In this document: positions 10,651-21,659 of the stretch, one piece after another
Layout: each line of letters opens with the position of its first letter
How positions within the stretch are numbered: position 1 is the stretch's first letter
Source: Avena insularis
Taxonomy: Eukaryota > Streptophyta > Magnoliopsida > Poales > Poaceae
Direction of reading: 5' to 3'
NCBI GenBank assembly: GCA_023614405.1
Contig: CM042697.1
Location: 158,262,149 to 158,326,148, forward strand
Length of the DNA stretch: 64,000 nucleotides
Notes under the pieces: model-generated
Database searches by the model: none
Told to the model about the DNA's origin: nothing
What the model saw: the letters and a program-made list of their open reading frames with translations, nothing else
Position numbers and translations under genes: made by a program

Positions 10651-13600
10651 TGTAACATCCCTAAAATCATGTTTTCAAAGATTTCATATCATGCATGCAT
10701 GCATATCATTTAGGGATAAAATTCAAACTCATTTTGAAAGAAAACAGAACTTGGGAGCTATGATTTTATGTGATCAAACATTAATCAAATGCTACTCTCC
10801 AATGGGAGATTATTTGTTCAAAACCAAACCTTGTTGCTCTCATTTTGTTTTACTTGATTGCTAGTGCTTAAACCAAAATTTACAAAACAAATATAGATTT
10901 AAAACCATTTTTAAAACTTGTTCAAATCAAGTGCCAAGTCACTGTGTATTTTGTTTTATCTATAGGACCAAGCTAATACAGAGAGACCACATGATTTTAT
11001 GCCCATAAATATGAGTGTTACACTCTACAAAAATCCAGAAAAAGTTTGAATTCAAATGGTTTTGAAATCATTTGAAAATGTTTCCTGGAAATTCAAATAG
11101 AAAAAGAAAAGGAATAAAGAAATAAGAAAAGGCCAGCGCTACTAATCTAGCCTTACAGTGAAACCAGCCCACTAAGCCCACCCGGGGTTTTCCCCTCTCT
11201 CTCTCACTCGCAGCCATACCCACAGAGTCACTGACCGCCTGGGCCCATCCCCTCTTTCTTTCTCTCGCTGACAACCACGGCCCACATGGCAGTCGTCGTC
11301 TCCACCATCAGCGACCAGTTCATCCCCAAATTACGCCGGGCGTTTCCTGTTTAATTCGCGGCTTCAATTCCCGTTCAATGCCTGAGTAAATCACGCCCGC
11401 GTTCTTGCTACTTAAACCCCCTCTGCCCCCTCTCTATTTTTCCCCAAACCCCAAGCACAGAGCGCCACCAGGCTGCTAGAATTTGCCCTCACACCGCCGC
11501 GGTACTGAGCATCTCCGGCAGCAAATTCCGGTGAGTCCTGACCTCTCCTGTGCCTCTGATTCAAACGAGTGTGACCAGCATGTCCTAGTGCACCTTCTGA
11601 TACCATTTGTTTGCCTGCTCGTGACCCAGGACGCCGTCCCCATTCATTTCTGCAAACGACCGAGCCGCCACTCAACTCCGGCGATCGATTACGGTAAATA
11701 CTGAGCGCCCCTTGACCCCTCTTGCATACGACTAGGTTCACCTTGTCCTTGCGCAGCTACTGATGCCTCTGGTTTATGCTAGGAAGGTCCAGAGCGTCGG
11801 CAACAACTCCGTCTGCAAGGACCTGACGCCGTGCACGACTTCGGCGAGCTCCAGCGATCACCTCTGCGCGCCCCTTCGCCATCAAAGCCCACCTTGAGCA
11901 TCAGCAGCACACGGCAAGCACAGTAAGCCCCTTCTCCCTCTCCCGCGCGACCTAGAACGTCGGCAACGACTCTGACAGAACCGCCCGCCCGATCGTCGCC
12001 GCTAAGCGCCTAGTCCATGGTCGATAGATCTGTGGCCGTAGGATCTAAATCCAGTGGGTGAGATTAGAAGCTAGGCGAAGAGGTACGGGCAGATCTGAGC
12101 CGCGTGATTTAGTTAGATATGACGGTGCGCAAGCACGATCTGGTGCGAAGCGGTACCAGCCAACCAGAAGCTGCCGCGTGGCATGTTCTTCATTTTAAAA
12201 TTCTGAATTAAATCTATTAGATGTTTAAACTTGTTTAATTCATAAGTTTTGATTCCCACGTCCAAATTTGACAAATTTTACATCAATGGAATCAGGAGAG
12301 AAAGCCCTTTCCATATATGCAATGTGTTTAATGTTTTTCCGCTGTTAAAATGGTTGTTTTTACAGAAACATGTGTAGGCATAATTTGGGTATAACAATTA
12401 TTTGAAAAATGATTTAATGTTCAAATAAAGTTTATTTATCTTGTTTTGTACTTGTTTATGATTCAGTACCATGCACTTGTCTTGTTTGGTGTAGAAAATC
12501 ATCACATGGCATTATGCATGCATCCATATATTTTTGCTTGTATTTATTTTGTATGTGATTTTGGTGCTATTATTTTATGTGTAGATTTTGGTGCAAATAG
12601 TGATTGTGAGGATTGTAGCTACTCTCCAAACTACCAAGGCAAGTGGTGCTTCATGAGTTTATTCCTATGTTTTTAAAATATGCATTAGAAATATTTTGCT
12701 AGTCTTGCATGGATATTTTTGATCTATATGCTATGCTTGGGAAATCCTAGTAGTTGTAGAATTGCTAGAAATTTCAAAGTTAAGATGCTTATCTATGCCA
12801 TGCTTAGCCTAGCTAGTAGCAACCAAGGGTGGTTATACATATATGCTATGATAAAATATTTCTAAGTCTTTGGACTTGTGTTTTACTTAATAAAACAACT
12901 AAGTGAATGAATCACCTGGGTGGAATGGAAGGAATGGTTTATGTTGAGTGGTTACACAAGGCCCATTTCCATGGTTTACCTTATGTATCTCACTTGTGGA
13001 AAGCCACCTAGGAACAAAGGGATTTGAGAGGCCAAATGTTAAGAAGCTTCTAGTGCAGCCACTTGGCAATATGGGCTCTGCCTGGATCATATAGGTTGCA
13101 ATAACTTAGCCATTTGGATAGTTGGTGGTAGTGGGATGATAGGTTGGAGCGCGTACATTTGGTCTAAGGGAAGGCTTCTGAAAGGTCCTGTCTTGGTGAA
13201 AATCAAGTCTTGTGGGGAAAGTGCACAACCTCTGCAGATGGAAGAATCTAAGTACTTAGCCATGTCCTTGGTATTGGACAATTTGAGCATCAAGACATGG
13301 AAGCTATCAATAATCTCCTCATCCCAATTTCTAAGTAAAAACTTGTGGTTGAACAAGGGTGAAGGACCCCAATGTCTATTGGTGGTTCCTTGGGAAAGAT
13401 TTTGATAAAGAAAACTTAGTGTTTTCAACTAATAGGCAAAACCTATTTTGAGCAAAGCAAGCCTAAGCTACACTTAGCCAAAATGCATATAGTATTTAGT
13501 CCACCAATATTCTACTAAGGTATCACTTGCCAATACTATTCCAATGTATTGACCCACTGTGGCTGTAACTTGTGATGTTGCAGGATATTCTGATGATGAT

Positions 13601-13860
13601 TAGGAGTCATGAGTCTACACTCAACATGCTTGCCCGTGGCACATGAAGATGCAGACTTATTTATCTTATTACATATTTGAACTCTTGTACTAGGCCTGTG
13701 GCCATGGAGTTTGTAAAAGACTATGTTTGTCTCTAGAATGACTTGTAATAATGACCTTTGTTTCTGTGTACTTCATCTTAAACTGTGGATGCTAGCATTG
13801 ATCCAGGGACTAGCATTGCAATCACAGGGATCCTTTCCTTTACAAAGGAGGGATCTTACA
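10651..13860 (+). repeat. 3' LTR of element B
   Basis: A 3210-bp LTR matching 1576-4757 end to end, beginning TGTAACATCCC and ending GGATCTTACA. It has a short extra stretch near 11797-11815 and a different junction near 11980-12015 compared with the 5' copy. In a tract near 12597 it has one gtgatt unit fewer. It is followed by the target duplication gctgg. Confidence 0.95.
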
Positions 13861-13865
13861 GCTGG
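13861..13865. repeat. Target-site duplication of element B, right copy (gctgg)
   Basis: This is the partner of 1571-1575. Host element A resumes at 13866 in frame: the codons across the empty site give VVLGMDWM, a conserved protease segment. Confidence 0.97.
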
Positions 13866-15442
13866 GGATGGACTGGATGATGGAACATGGAGCTCAGATA
13901 AATTGTGAGGAGAAAACTGTCTCAATCAAAACTCCAAGTGGAGCAAGGATAGTTTACCAAGCAGATAAGCACAGTCATATCATGGTGGATCTGCAGTTGA
14001 ACTCGATGAAAGAGGTCAAAATGGAAGATATTCCTATAGTAAATGAATTTCAAGATGTTTTTCCAGTAGAGCTACCAGGAATGCCACCGGATCGGGAGAT
14101 AGAGTTCACTATTGATCTAATTCCTGGTACGGCACCAATAGCTCAAGCACCATATAAGATGGGACCCAAAGAGTTAAAAGAACTCAAAGAACAAATTGAT
14201 GAGTTAGCCAGAAAAGGATTTATTCAGGAAAGTGTATCTCCATGGGGAACACCAGTAATCTTTGTGGATAAGAGGGATGGTGGAAGAAGGATGTGTGGTG
14301 ATTATAGAAATTTGAACAATGTTACTATCAAGAATAAGTATCCTTTACCAAGGATCCAGGATTGTTTGATCAAGTGAAAGGAGCCGGAGTATTTTCAAAG
14401 ATTGACTTAAGATCTGGACACCATCAAATAAAAATCAAACCGGAAGATGTTCCAAAGAAAGCATTGTCTCAAGATATGGACACCATGAATACCTGGTTGT
14501 ACCATTTGGTTTGACCAATGCACCAACAATATTCATGAATCTGATGAACAAAATCTTCATGCCATATTTGGACAAGTTCGTCATAGTCTTTATTGATGAT
14601 ATTCTAATTTATTCCAAGGATAAGGAAGAGCATGCTGATCATTTGAGAATAGCATTGTAGACTCTAAGGGAACATAAACTTTATGCTAAGTTTAGTAAGT
14701 GTGAATTTTGGCTAGATGAGGTAGAATTCCTCGGCCATGTGATCAGTAAAGATGGAATTGCTGTAAATCTATCTAAAGTTCAATCAGTATTAGAGTGGAC
14801 TGCACCAACCAATGTGAAGCAAATTCGAGGTTTCTTAGGAATGGCTGGTTATTATCGGAGATTCATTGAAGGTTTCTCCAAAATAGCTGGACCAATGACC
14901 AAATTGTTAAGAAAGAATACATCATTCAATTGGGATGAGAAGTGTGAAGCAAGTTTTCTGGAGTTAAAGACCAGGTTAACCACATCTCTAATTTTAGCAG
15001 TTCCAGAAACATGAAAAGACTTCACAGTATACTGTGATGCATCTAAAGAAGGTTTGGATTGTGTGTTAATGCAAGATCTGAAAGTGATTGCTTATGGTTC
15101 AAGACAACTGAAACCACATGAAGTCAACTATCCAACTCATGATTTAGAATTAACAGAATTGTTTTTACGCTAAAAGGATGTAGGCATTTTCTTTACAGAG
15201 CCAGATGTGAGTTATACACTGACCATAAAAGTCTCAAATATTTCTTCACTCAAAAGGAATTGAATATGAGACAGAAGCGTTGGTTGGAACTAATCAAAGA
15301 TTATGATTTAACAATCAACTATACTCTAGGGAAAGCAAATGTGGTAGCTGATGCTTTAAGCAGAAAGAGTGCATATATTCAGCCTAGCAATCGGGAGCTA
15401 CCAAAAGAGTTAAAAATGGACTTGGAAAGATTAGAGATTTAA
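13866..15442 (+). pseudogene. pol: Element A protease end, reverse transcriptase, RNase H (3' part)
   Basis: The frame resumes with [11 protein letters not shown], the end of protease. RT begins near 14060 ([13 protein letters not shown]) and keeps a good Asp-Asp box, [10 protein letters not shown], near 14590. A small deletion near 14350 shifts the frame just after PRIQD, and a second disruption occurs near 14455-14475. A TAG lies near 14657 and a TGA near 15012. RNase H shows YCDASKEG near 15030 and [10 protein letters not shown] near 15222, with a frame break near 15150-15175. The final frame 15260-15442 ends with the DALSRK boundary motif and a stop. Confidence 0.9.
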
Positions 15443-17014
15443 TTCATTAGAACAGAAGTTCTTGGAGGATTAGCTACTATGCATGTAGTTGCAGAGCAGG
15501 ACAGTGATCTTAAGCATGCAATTTTCAGACATCAAGCAGAAGATCCTTTTACTGCTGAGGAAATTCGGAGGATATCTCAAGGGCAAAAATTAGTTTTTCG
15601 CCTTGGAGATTATGAGTCCTTATGGTTTCAAGACCGTCTTTGTGTTCCAGATGTGACTGAGATTAGAGATGTCATACTCAGATAAGCACATGAAACACCA
15701 TATTCTATACATCCAGGAAGTACTAAGATGTATATGTATTTGAAAGAACTATTCTGGTGGAATAACATGAAAAGGGACATTGCTAAATATGTATCAGAAT
15801 GCCATACTTGCCAAAGAGTTAAGGCTGAACATCAAAGTCCAGAAGGACCATTACAACCTTTGGAAATTCCCGAATGGAAGTGGGAAGAAATAGGTATGGA
15901 CTTTATCACAGGATTGCCCATGACACCTAAACGGAAGGATATGATATGGGTAATTTTGGACGGACTCACTAAGAGTGCACATTTTATTCCGGTAAATCAG
16001 AAAGATACTGCCGAGAAGTTAGTAGAAGTTTACATCAAAGAGGTAGTAAGTAAGCATGGAGTGCCCAAAAAGGTCGTAACTGATAAGGGATCAGTGTTTA
16101 CTTTAGAATTTTGGAAGCAATTGCATGAAGCACTTGGTTCCAAATTAGATTTTAGCATAACCTATCATCCAGAGACAGGAGGACAAATAGAAAGAACAAA
16201 TCAAATACTAGAAGACATGTTGAGAGCTTGTGCATTAGATTTTGGAGGTACATGGGAAGATCATCTACCATTGGCAGAATTTTCCTACAATAATAGCTAT
16301 CAGAGTAGTCTGAAGGCAGCTCCATATCAGGTTCTGTATGGAAGGAAGTGTAGATCACCAATATGTTGGTATGAGCCTGGAAGTAGCAAGGAGTTTGCAC
16401 CAGACTATATCAAGGAAATACAAGATATCATTGATAAGATCAAGGATAGACTGAAAATAGCTCAAAGTAGGCAGAAAAGTTATGCTGATCAAAGTCGAAG
16501 ATCTTGGCATACAGAAGTAGGAGACATGGTATATTTGAAAGTAAGTCCAATGAAAGGGGTGAAAAGGTTCGGAGTTAAAGGAAAACTGAGTCTAAGATAT
16601 ATTGGACCATTCAAGATATTGAGTCAGAACAGAACTATAGCTTATGCTTTAGAGTTACCATCATGATTGGCTCAAGTGCATAATGTTTTCCATGTGTCAC
16701 AACTTCATAAATGTTTCAAACTTCCGGATGATGCAATCACACATCAGGAGATAGAACTACAAGCAGACTTGACCTATGATGAAAAGCCCTGTAAAATTTG
16801 GGAAGAAAACTGGAAGAGGTTGAGGAATATGGCAATCAAATATTGCAAAGTACAGTGGGAACATCACCCTGAAAGGGAAGCCACTTGGGAGAAAGAAGAG
16901 GATTTAAGAAAAGCCTATCCAGAATTATCCAGGTACACTTCAGCAAACTTCGGGATGAAGTTTAATTTAAGGGGGGTGGGGGAAGTCTGTAACATCCCAG
17001 CATTTAGGAACTAA
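15443..17014 (+). pseudogene. int: Element A integrase and chromodomain
   Basis: The integrase zinc segment includes H-x-H near 15690-15715 and CHTC near 15802. The core has GMDFITGLP near 15894, VTDKGSVF near 16078 and the Glu in GGQIERTNQ near 16180. The stretch 15728-16666 is open for 312 codons. A TAA near 15683 and a TGA at 16664-16666 interrupt it. The chromodomain lies at about 16800-16930 (VQWEHHPEREATWEKEED). The last frame has no stop before the polypurine tract and reads across it into the LTR, ending at 17012-17014, so the final residues are LTR-encoded. Confidence 0.9.
16968..16987 (+). other. Polypurine tract of element A
   Basis: A strongly purine-rich stretch with runs of six and five G (aaggggggtgggggaag) lies immediately before the LTR start TGTAACATCCC at 16988. 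It is the second-strand primer for element A. Confidence 0.87.
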
Positions 17015-17439
17015 CGAAGGGTAGATTTAGGAATTTGAAATGTTGCATGCACTCATTTGTGAAAATGTGGGTAAATTTTCCGCCAAAAAAAAACCTAAAG
17101 TGATCAAGGTTTCTTTCATACTTTGAGATTAGGTATAGTCTTGAAGGATGATTGTTATAGACTTTGATATGATCTTGGTGGACTTATGTGTTTTGGGAAA
17201 TGAAATTTGAATTTAAAAACTTGAGTGTTTGAATTATAATTCAAAAGGATTTTTGAATGATGTTTGAGTATTTGATTTAATTAAGAGTTAACCAATAATA
17301 ACTCAAACTTTATATAAAGAAAGCAATTAAGAATAAGAATCTCCATTTCATAATTTTATTCAATAAATAAGTTATAAAAATGTAACTTATGAAAATCATC
17401 CACAATCTTTACAATAGCAAATAAATAAAGAATAAGATT

Positions 17440-19860
17440 TTTTTATTGATGATAAGTACAATCTTTATTACAAAATAATAAAATAAAGAGTACAAAAGAA
17501 TAAATAAAATATTACAATTGAATATGAGAGTTATTACAAGTGACTATTCTAAAAAATAAAAATAAAAACCTATACTAAAGTCTTGATCTTCAAATCTGGT
17601 ACCTGCAAAATAAACATAAACAAAAGAAAGAAAGTTAAGGTTTAAAGAATATTACTCTCAGACTTGGCAGTGAAGTGCACTGATCAAGGTTCATCATTGA
17701 GTAATCTTTTAAAAAGGGGCAATTTCACCAATATGAAAGAATATATCTTTCATAATTTTTAAGCCATAAGTCAAATAAATAACAAGGAGGGGCAAATTTC
17801 ACTAGCCAAGTAAAAGTAACTAGATAAAGGTAACTTCACAACCAGAACATATCCACAATCTATGCAGCAGGCACACAAGCAGCACACACACCAAACTACA
17901 TGGTGTGTGCCAAAGACCTACGACAAAGACACAACCAAAAAACCCATCAAGACAGGTAGAATACAACCCCACACCATTCCATAGTTCATACACACCAAGA
18001 ACAGCAGTCAGTAGCTAAAACCAGCCAAAGCCAAGCTAAATCACACCAATTAAAACCTTGGATCACACCACCAAAATGGTGACATAAGGAGGGGTGGATC
18101 AGGTGGATAGCAAGACCTAGATCAAGCCATCAGGACTAGGAGATGAAGGGCTATATCAAGGACAAGCTAGGAGCTGGAAATTTTAGGGGAGCATCAGATC
18201 AAGATCAACCATAGGAAACCCCACATCAAGTGACAGTGGTGAGTAAATAGACCATCAAATGATCTATATGTCTAAGATTAGACAAGCATACATGATCTGT
18301 CTCTTATTCAAACTCTCAGAAAGCACCCAAGTGGGGTGAATCCATCACTGAGGTTTTAAACTCTAAAAGCAATCAGAAAAGTATAAGGATCCAACTAAAT
18401 CTCAGAACAACAAGATTGATCTAGCTATCAAGCTATATTTAATTCAAGAATGAACATAGCTAAGATTTAAACTTCTAGGCACATCTCTAAGACAAGAGTA
18501 GCACCTTAGAACTTAATCTTATGGATTTATACAAGTGATCAAGCCTCCCCTTAATTTTTCCCAAACTTTGATTCAAGAAACAGTAGCTGGTATCACTACC
18601 AGAACCCATCCATGTGAATCAACAAGTTAAAGGATTAATCCTAAACCTCAGACCAACATCATGGGTCTTAGGGATTTAAGAAAAGAAGTTTCTACTTATT
18701 TTTAATGCCGAACTCATTTTAAGCTTGAACCAAACCAAACCAAGAAATAAAATCTAGTCTTGTGTGCCATACAAAGATGGTGTCACAAGAACAGTTCTAC
18801 ACTAATCAGATTAAGCATTCAATCTTCACAGATTCAACCAACCAACTACAAATCATTTTCCTGTCATCACAGGAATCATAATTAAGAAAATCCCTATGTA
18901 TATCTTCACTGTTTGAAACCATTTGATCTGAAACTACATATGAATTCTTAAAGCCAACAAGTGCTAATACAGTGACTTCATCACATAACACTCACTGTCA
19001 TTAACCAAGTAATGACAATCGTGTGTTATTAAACCACTAGAATTCCAAGTATTGCTTCTAGAGGAACTTTATCATCAGACCATATCAAAATTAATCCATA
19101 GAATCATCTGATAAACCAGTAGCATCACCATAGCTAATCATCAGCAGTAAGCCACAACAAGTCACCACTTAACATGTTCAAGGATCATTAACACATGATC
19201 CAATTCATCAGTTACTTAATCAACAACAAGGTATGAACCCTAAGCAGAACCAAGAACCCTAATCAGGACACGACAGTAACCAGGAAGGCCACTACCAACA
19301 TCTAGCATGGGAGGGCCTAACAGAGAGAGCACGAGAGGAGAGGAAGCACTCACCGAAGGTCCTTGCTATAGAATAGACGAGGAAGTAGAGGGGCGGACGA
19401 CCATGGCGGCATGGGGAGCACCCCAAAGGGGGCGCTGCGACCCATACAGCACCACGGAGGCGACCATAGCCACGCTTGGGGGCGATAAGCATCTCCACGG
19501 CACACGACAGCAGCGGCAGCATCAGATCAACACCAACCCCAAACCCTAGGGTTCGAGACGACATCGATCTGGTCACAGGAGGGCTCCAGGTCCACATCCA
19601 ATTGGACAGGAGGGTAGAGCGGGGCCGACAACCTCATCCTGCACCACGGCAGTGACCAGGAAGGTCCACGGCGTTGCGAATCGCCGGCGACAGCACCGCT
19701 AACCACGGGGTCAGGGAAGGAGAAGGAGAGAACTGAGCTCGAGAGAGAGACAGGGAGTGATGGGCTGGGTTGGTCCAGGGACCCTTCAGGGTGGTGTTTT
19801 AACTTTGCCTAATGGGCCACAAGGGCCCAATAAAAATAAGCCAACCCAAATCATTTAGAG
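17440..19860 (-). other. Minus-oriented LTR-like transcription unit inside element A LTR region
   Basis: Read on the minus strand there is a GC-rich block with CT-rich leader (about 19800 down to 19300) and a TTCGGTGAGTGC-type donor near 19350. A long AT-rich intron-like stretch follows, then an acceptor-like tttattttgcag near 17603. After a short exon come AATAAA-type signals near 17450-17520. The plan of promoter, first exon, intron, second exon and poly(A) copies the layout of the LTRs in this window but in the opposite orientation to element A. It is probably a solo or truncated gypsy LTR; I could not find both ends or a duplication. No convincing protein is encoded. Confidence 0.4.
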
Positions 19861-20594
19861 CATGTTTTAATAATTGGAAAAAGACCAAAATGCCCCCGAA
19901 GCTAAATAAATTCTAGAAAATAAAATAAAAGTCCAAAAATTATAAATAAGATATTTTTGGATTCACAATAATCCAAACTATCGAAATAAATTAAGAGATA
20001 AAATCTTAGACATATAAATTTTATTAAGAATTTTGTAATTTATATATTCCTTATGGAACTTTACAAAATTATTGAAAGTTGATAAAAATAAATAAAAATC
20101 ACTTTCATTATATATTAATATTTTAGAAAAATATTAAACAAATATTTAATGTCAATTTTTGGTAATTAATGATAATTCTTAAAGGATACAATATTTATTA
20201 AAATAAAAGGCAGATAAATTAAAATAAAATAAAAAAGAATACAATATTCAATAAATATTAAAAAAATATTTATAAATTCTTTCTCATGAAAATAATTTTT
20301 ATAATTTAAATCAATGGGGAAGAATACATATAAAGCTAAATGATGCATTACATTACTTTGCATAATCATTTTTCTTCTTTAAATATTGTCCTTACCGGGC
20401 AATAATGATGTTTTTGTAGACATAGAAGCTCAAGGTCCAGTGCAAGCATCAGACTTCACTACCTTGACATCACAAGGAAAGTTAATAACTTGCTCATATC
20501 CTTTGAAGAGTCTTTATCAAAGTATTTGCAAATTGTGTGTTATCATATATACTCCAAAGAAAGAAAATATTGTTTTCACAAATAAAGAAATCAT

Positions 20595-20597
20595 AGA
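20595..20597. repeat. Target-site duplication of CACTA-1, left copy (aga)
   Basis: The three bases aga precede the left terminal repeat at 20598 and recur at 33990-33992 after the right terminal repeat. A 3-bp duplication is standard for CACTA elements. Confidence 0.88.
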
Positions 20598-20629
20598 TAC
20601 TACTAGGAAAATGGCTATAGGTAATCAGC

Positions 20630-20990
20630 ACATCCGTGGCTCACATGGTTCAAGTGTGCCATGGCTAATACATGTGTGGCTGACCTGTGGGCAGTGCCCT
20701 ACTAGTAACTAGAACAACCGTGGCGCACATGGTCATAGTGCGCCACAGATATGTGTGGGCCAGGGCCCTGCTGGCCACATGCCGCATACCCGTAGCGCAC
20801 ATGGGGTAGGTGCGCTACGGTTGTTATGATTAACCATGGCGCACATGCAGGACATGCGCTATGCCTAAGTGAAGGCCCCTCTGCTCTGTAAATGGGCAGA
20901 AACATCCGTGGCGCACCCTGGCATGCGCGCCACAGTTGTGATTATTCCCTATGGCGCACTAGGGCCATGTGCGCCACGGATGTGTCGATC
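20630..20990. repeat. Left subterminal motif array of CACTA-1
   Basis: Repeated 9-mers GTGGCGCAC or GTAGCGCAC occur mostly as head-to-head pairs about 10 bases apart, for example near 20719-20745, 20795-20820, 20835-20862, 20908-20935 and 20951-20980. In En/Spm, subterminal repeats are the binding sites for TnpA. The same function is inferred here. Confidence 0.85.
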
Positions 20991-21659
20991 AGTATTTTTT
21001 TGGCAGCTCCACTTTGTGCACATGTGTGATCATCCACCACCCCACACTTCACTTTCCCCTTCTTCTTCCTGCTTAGATCTAGTCGGGATCCTTCTCCTTC
21101 CCACCTCAATTTCTCCACTCATTCACCATTTTTAGCATGTAGAACTTGCCTTGGATGTTACATACGTAATAGAGGAAGCTCTCCGGTCTCTCGTCTCCTT
21201 CTCTGGTCACGCACACCTCTCCTTTCCATCTTCTCGCGATTGGTCTCTCATATCGGTAAGTTATCCATGTAAGGATGTGTTCATGTGTATATGGATGATA
21301 TGCTCATATGTATGTAGATGATCGATGCTCATGATGTGTGTATGGAGAGGATCGATGGTCATGTGTGTGTATATGGAGAGTATCGATAATGCTCATGCAT
21401 GTGTGTATGGAGAGGATAATGATATGTTCATGTGTGTATGGATCGGTCTCTCTCTCTCTTGTGTTTGTGTGTGAACAAGTTGCCATTTGTTTTGCCAAAA
21501 TGTTGATTCATTTCCATTTTGGCAAGACTTTGGCATTTCACAAAGGTCCTTATTTTAGGATAGGTCATGCCAAAATTTTCTATCGACCATTGCATGCATG
21601 CATTGATTATGTGGTTCTAATAGACTTCTAATTGTATCGTGTACACCGTGCATGCAAAA

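Larger units (their letters stand above)
1576..13860 (+). mobile_element. Element B: complete chromodomain Ty3-gypsy element with extra ORF before gag
   Basis: A complete 12,285-bp LTR retrotransposon: 5' LTR 1576-4757, primer-binding site 4760, pre-gag ORF 5139-5948, gag-pro-pol from 6175, polypurine tract near 10637 and 3' LTR 10651-13860. It is bounded by the duplication gctgg. Gene order PR-RT-RH-IN with a chromodomain after integrase indicates a Tekay/Del-type chromovirus. Two frameshifts (near 6440 and in the RT catalytic box near 8264) and several stops make this copy non-autonomous. The LTRs are very similar but differ by scattered substitutions and small indels, so the insertion is moderately young. 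Confidence 0.95.
1..16987 (+). mobile_element. Element A: Ty3-gypsy retrotransposon, chromodomain lineage, interrupted
   Basis: Internal region of a gypsy element whose 5' LTR lies outside the window. Gag and the start of protease occupy 117-1575, and the rest of protease, RT, RNase H, integrase and a C-terminal chromodomain occupy 13866-17014. Element B sits between them. Removing B plus one copy of the 5-bp duplication rejoins the reading frame exactly, which proves the two halves were one element. The domain order PR-RT-RH-IN-chromodomain and an LTR starting TGTAACATCCC place it near the Tekay/Del chromoviruses (family assignment from memory). Several in-frame stops and at least one frameshift show that it is dead. 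Confidence 0.9.
16988..20597 (+). repeat. 3' LTR of element A, start certain, end unresolved
   Basis: The LTR starts at 16988 with TGTAACATCCC after a good polypurine tract, and an RY-like gcatgcac motif lies near 17045. The far end cannot be fixed because the partner LTR is outside the window. The sequence from about 17300 to 20597 is AT-rich and contains a minus-oriented promoter/exon-like unit (separate entry), which may be another LTR inserted in reverse. CACTA-1 interrupts at 20598. Sequence at 33990-35177 may continue this LTR and could end near gggtgtca at about 35177, but that is inference. Confidence 0.5.
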
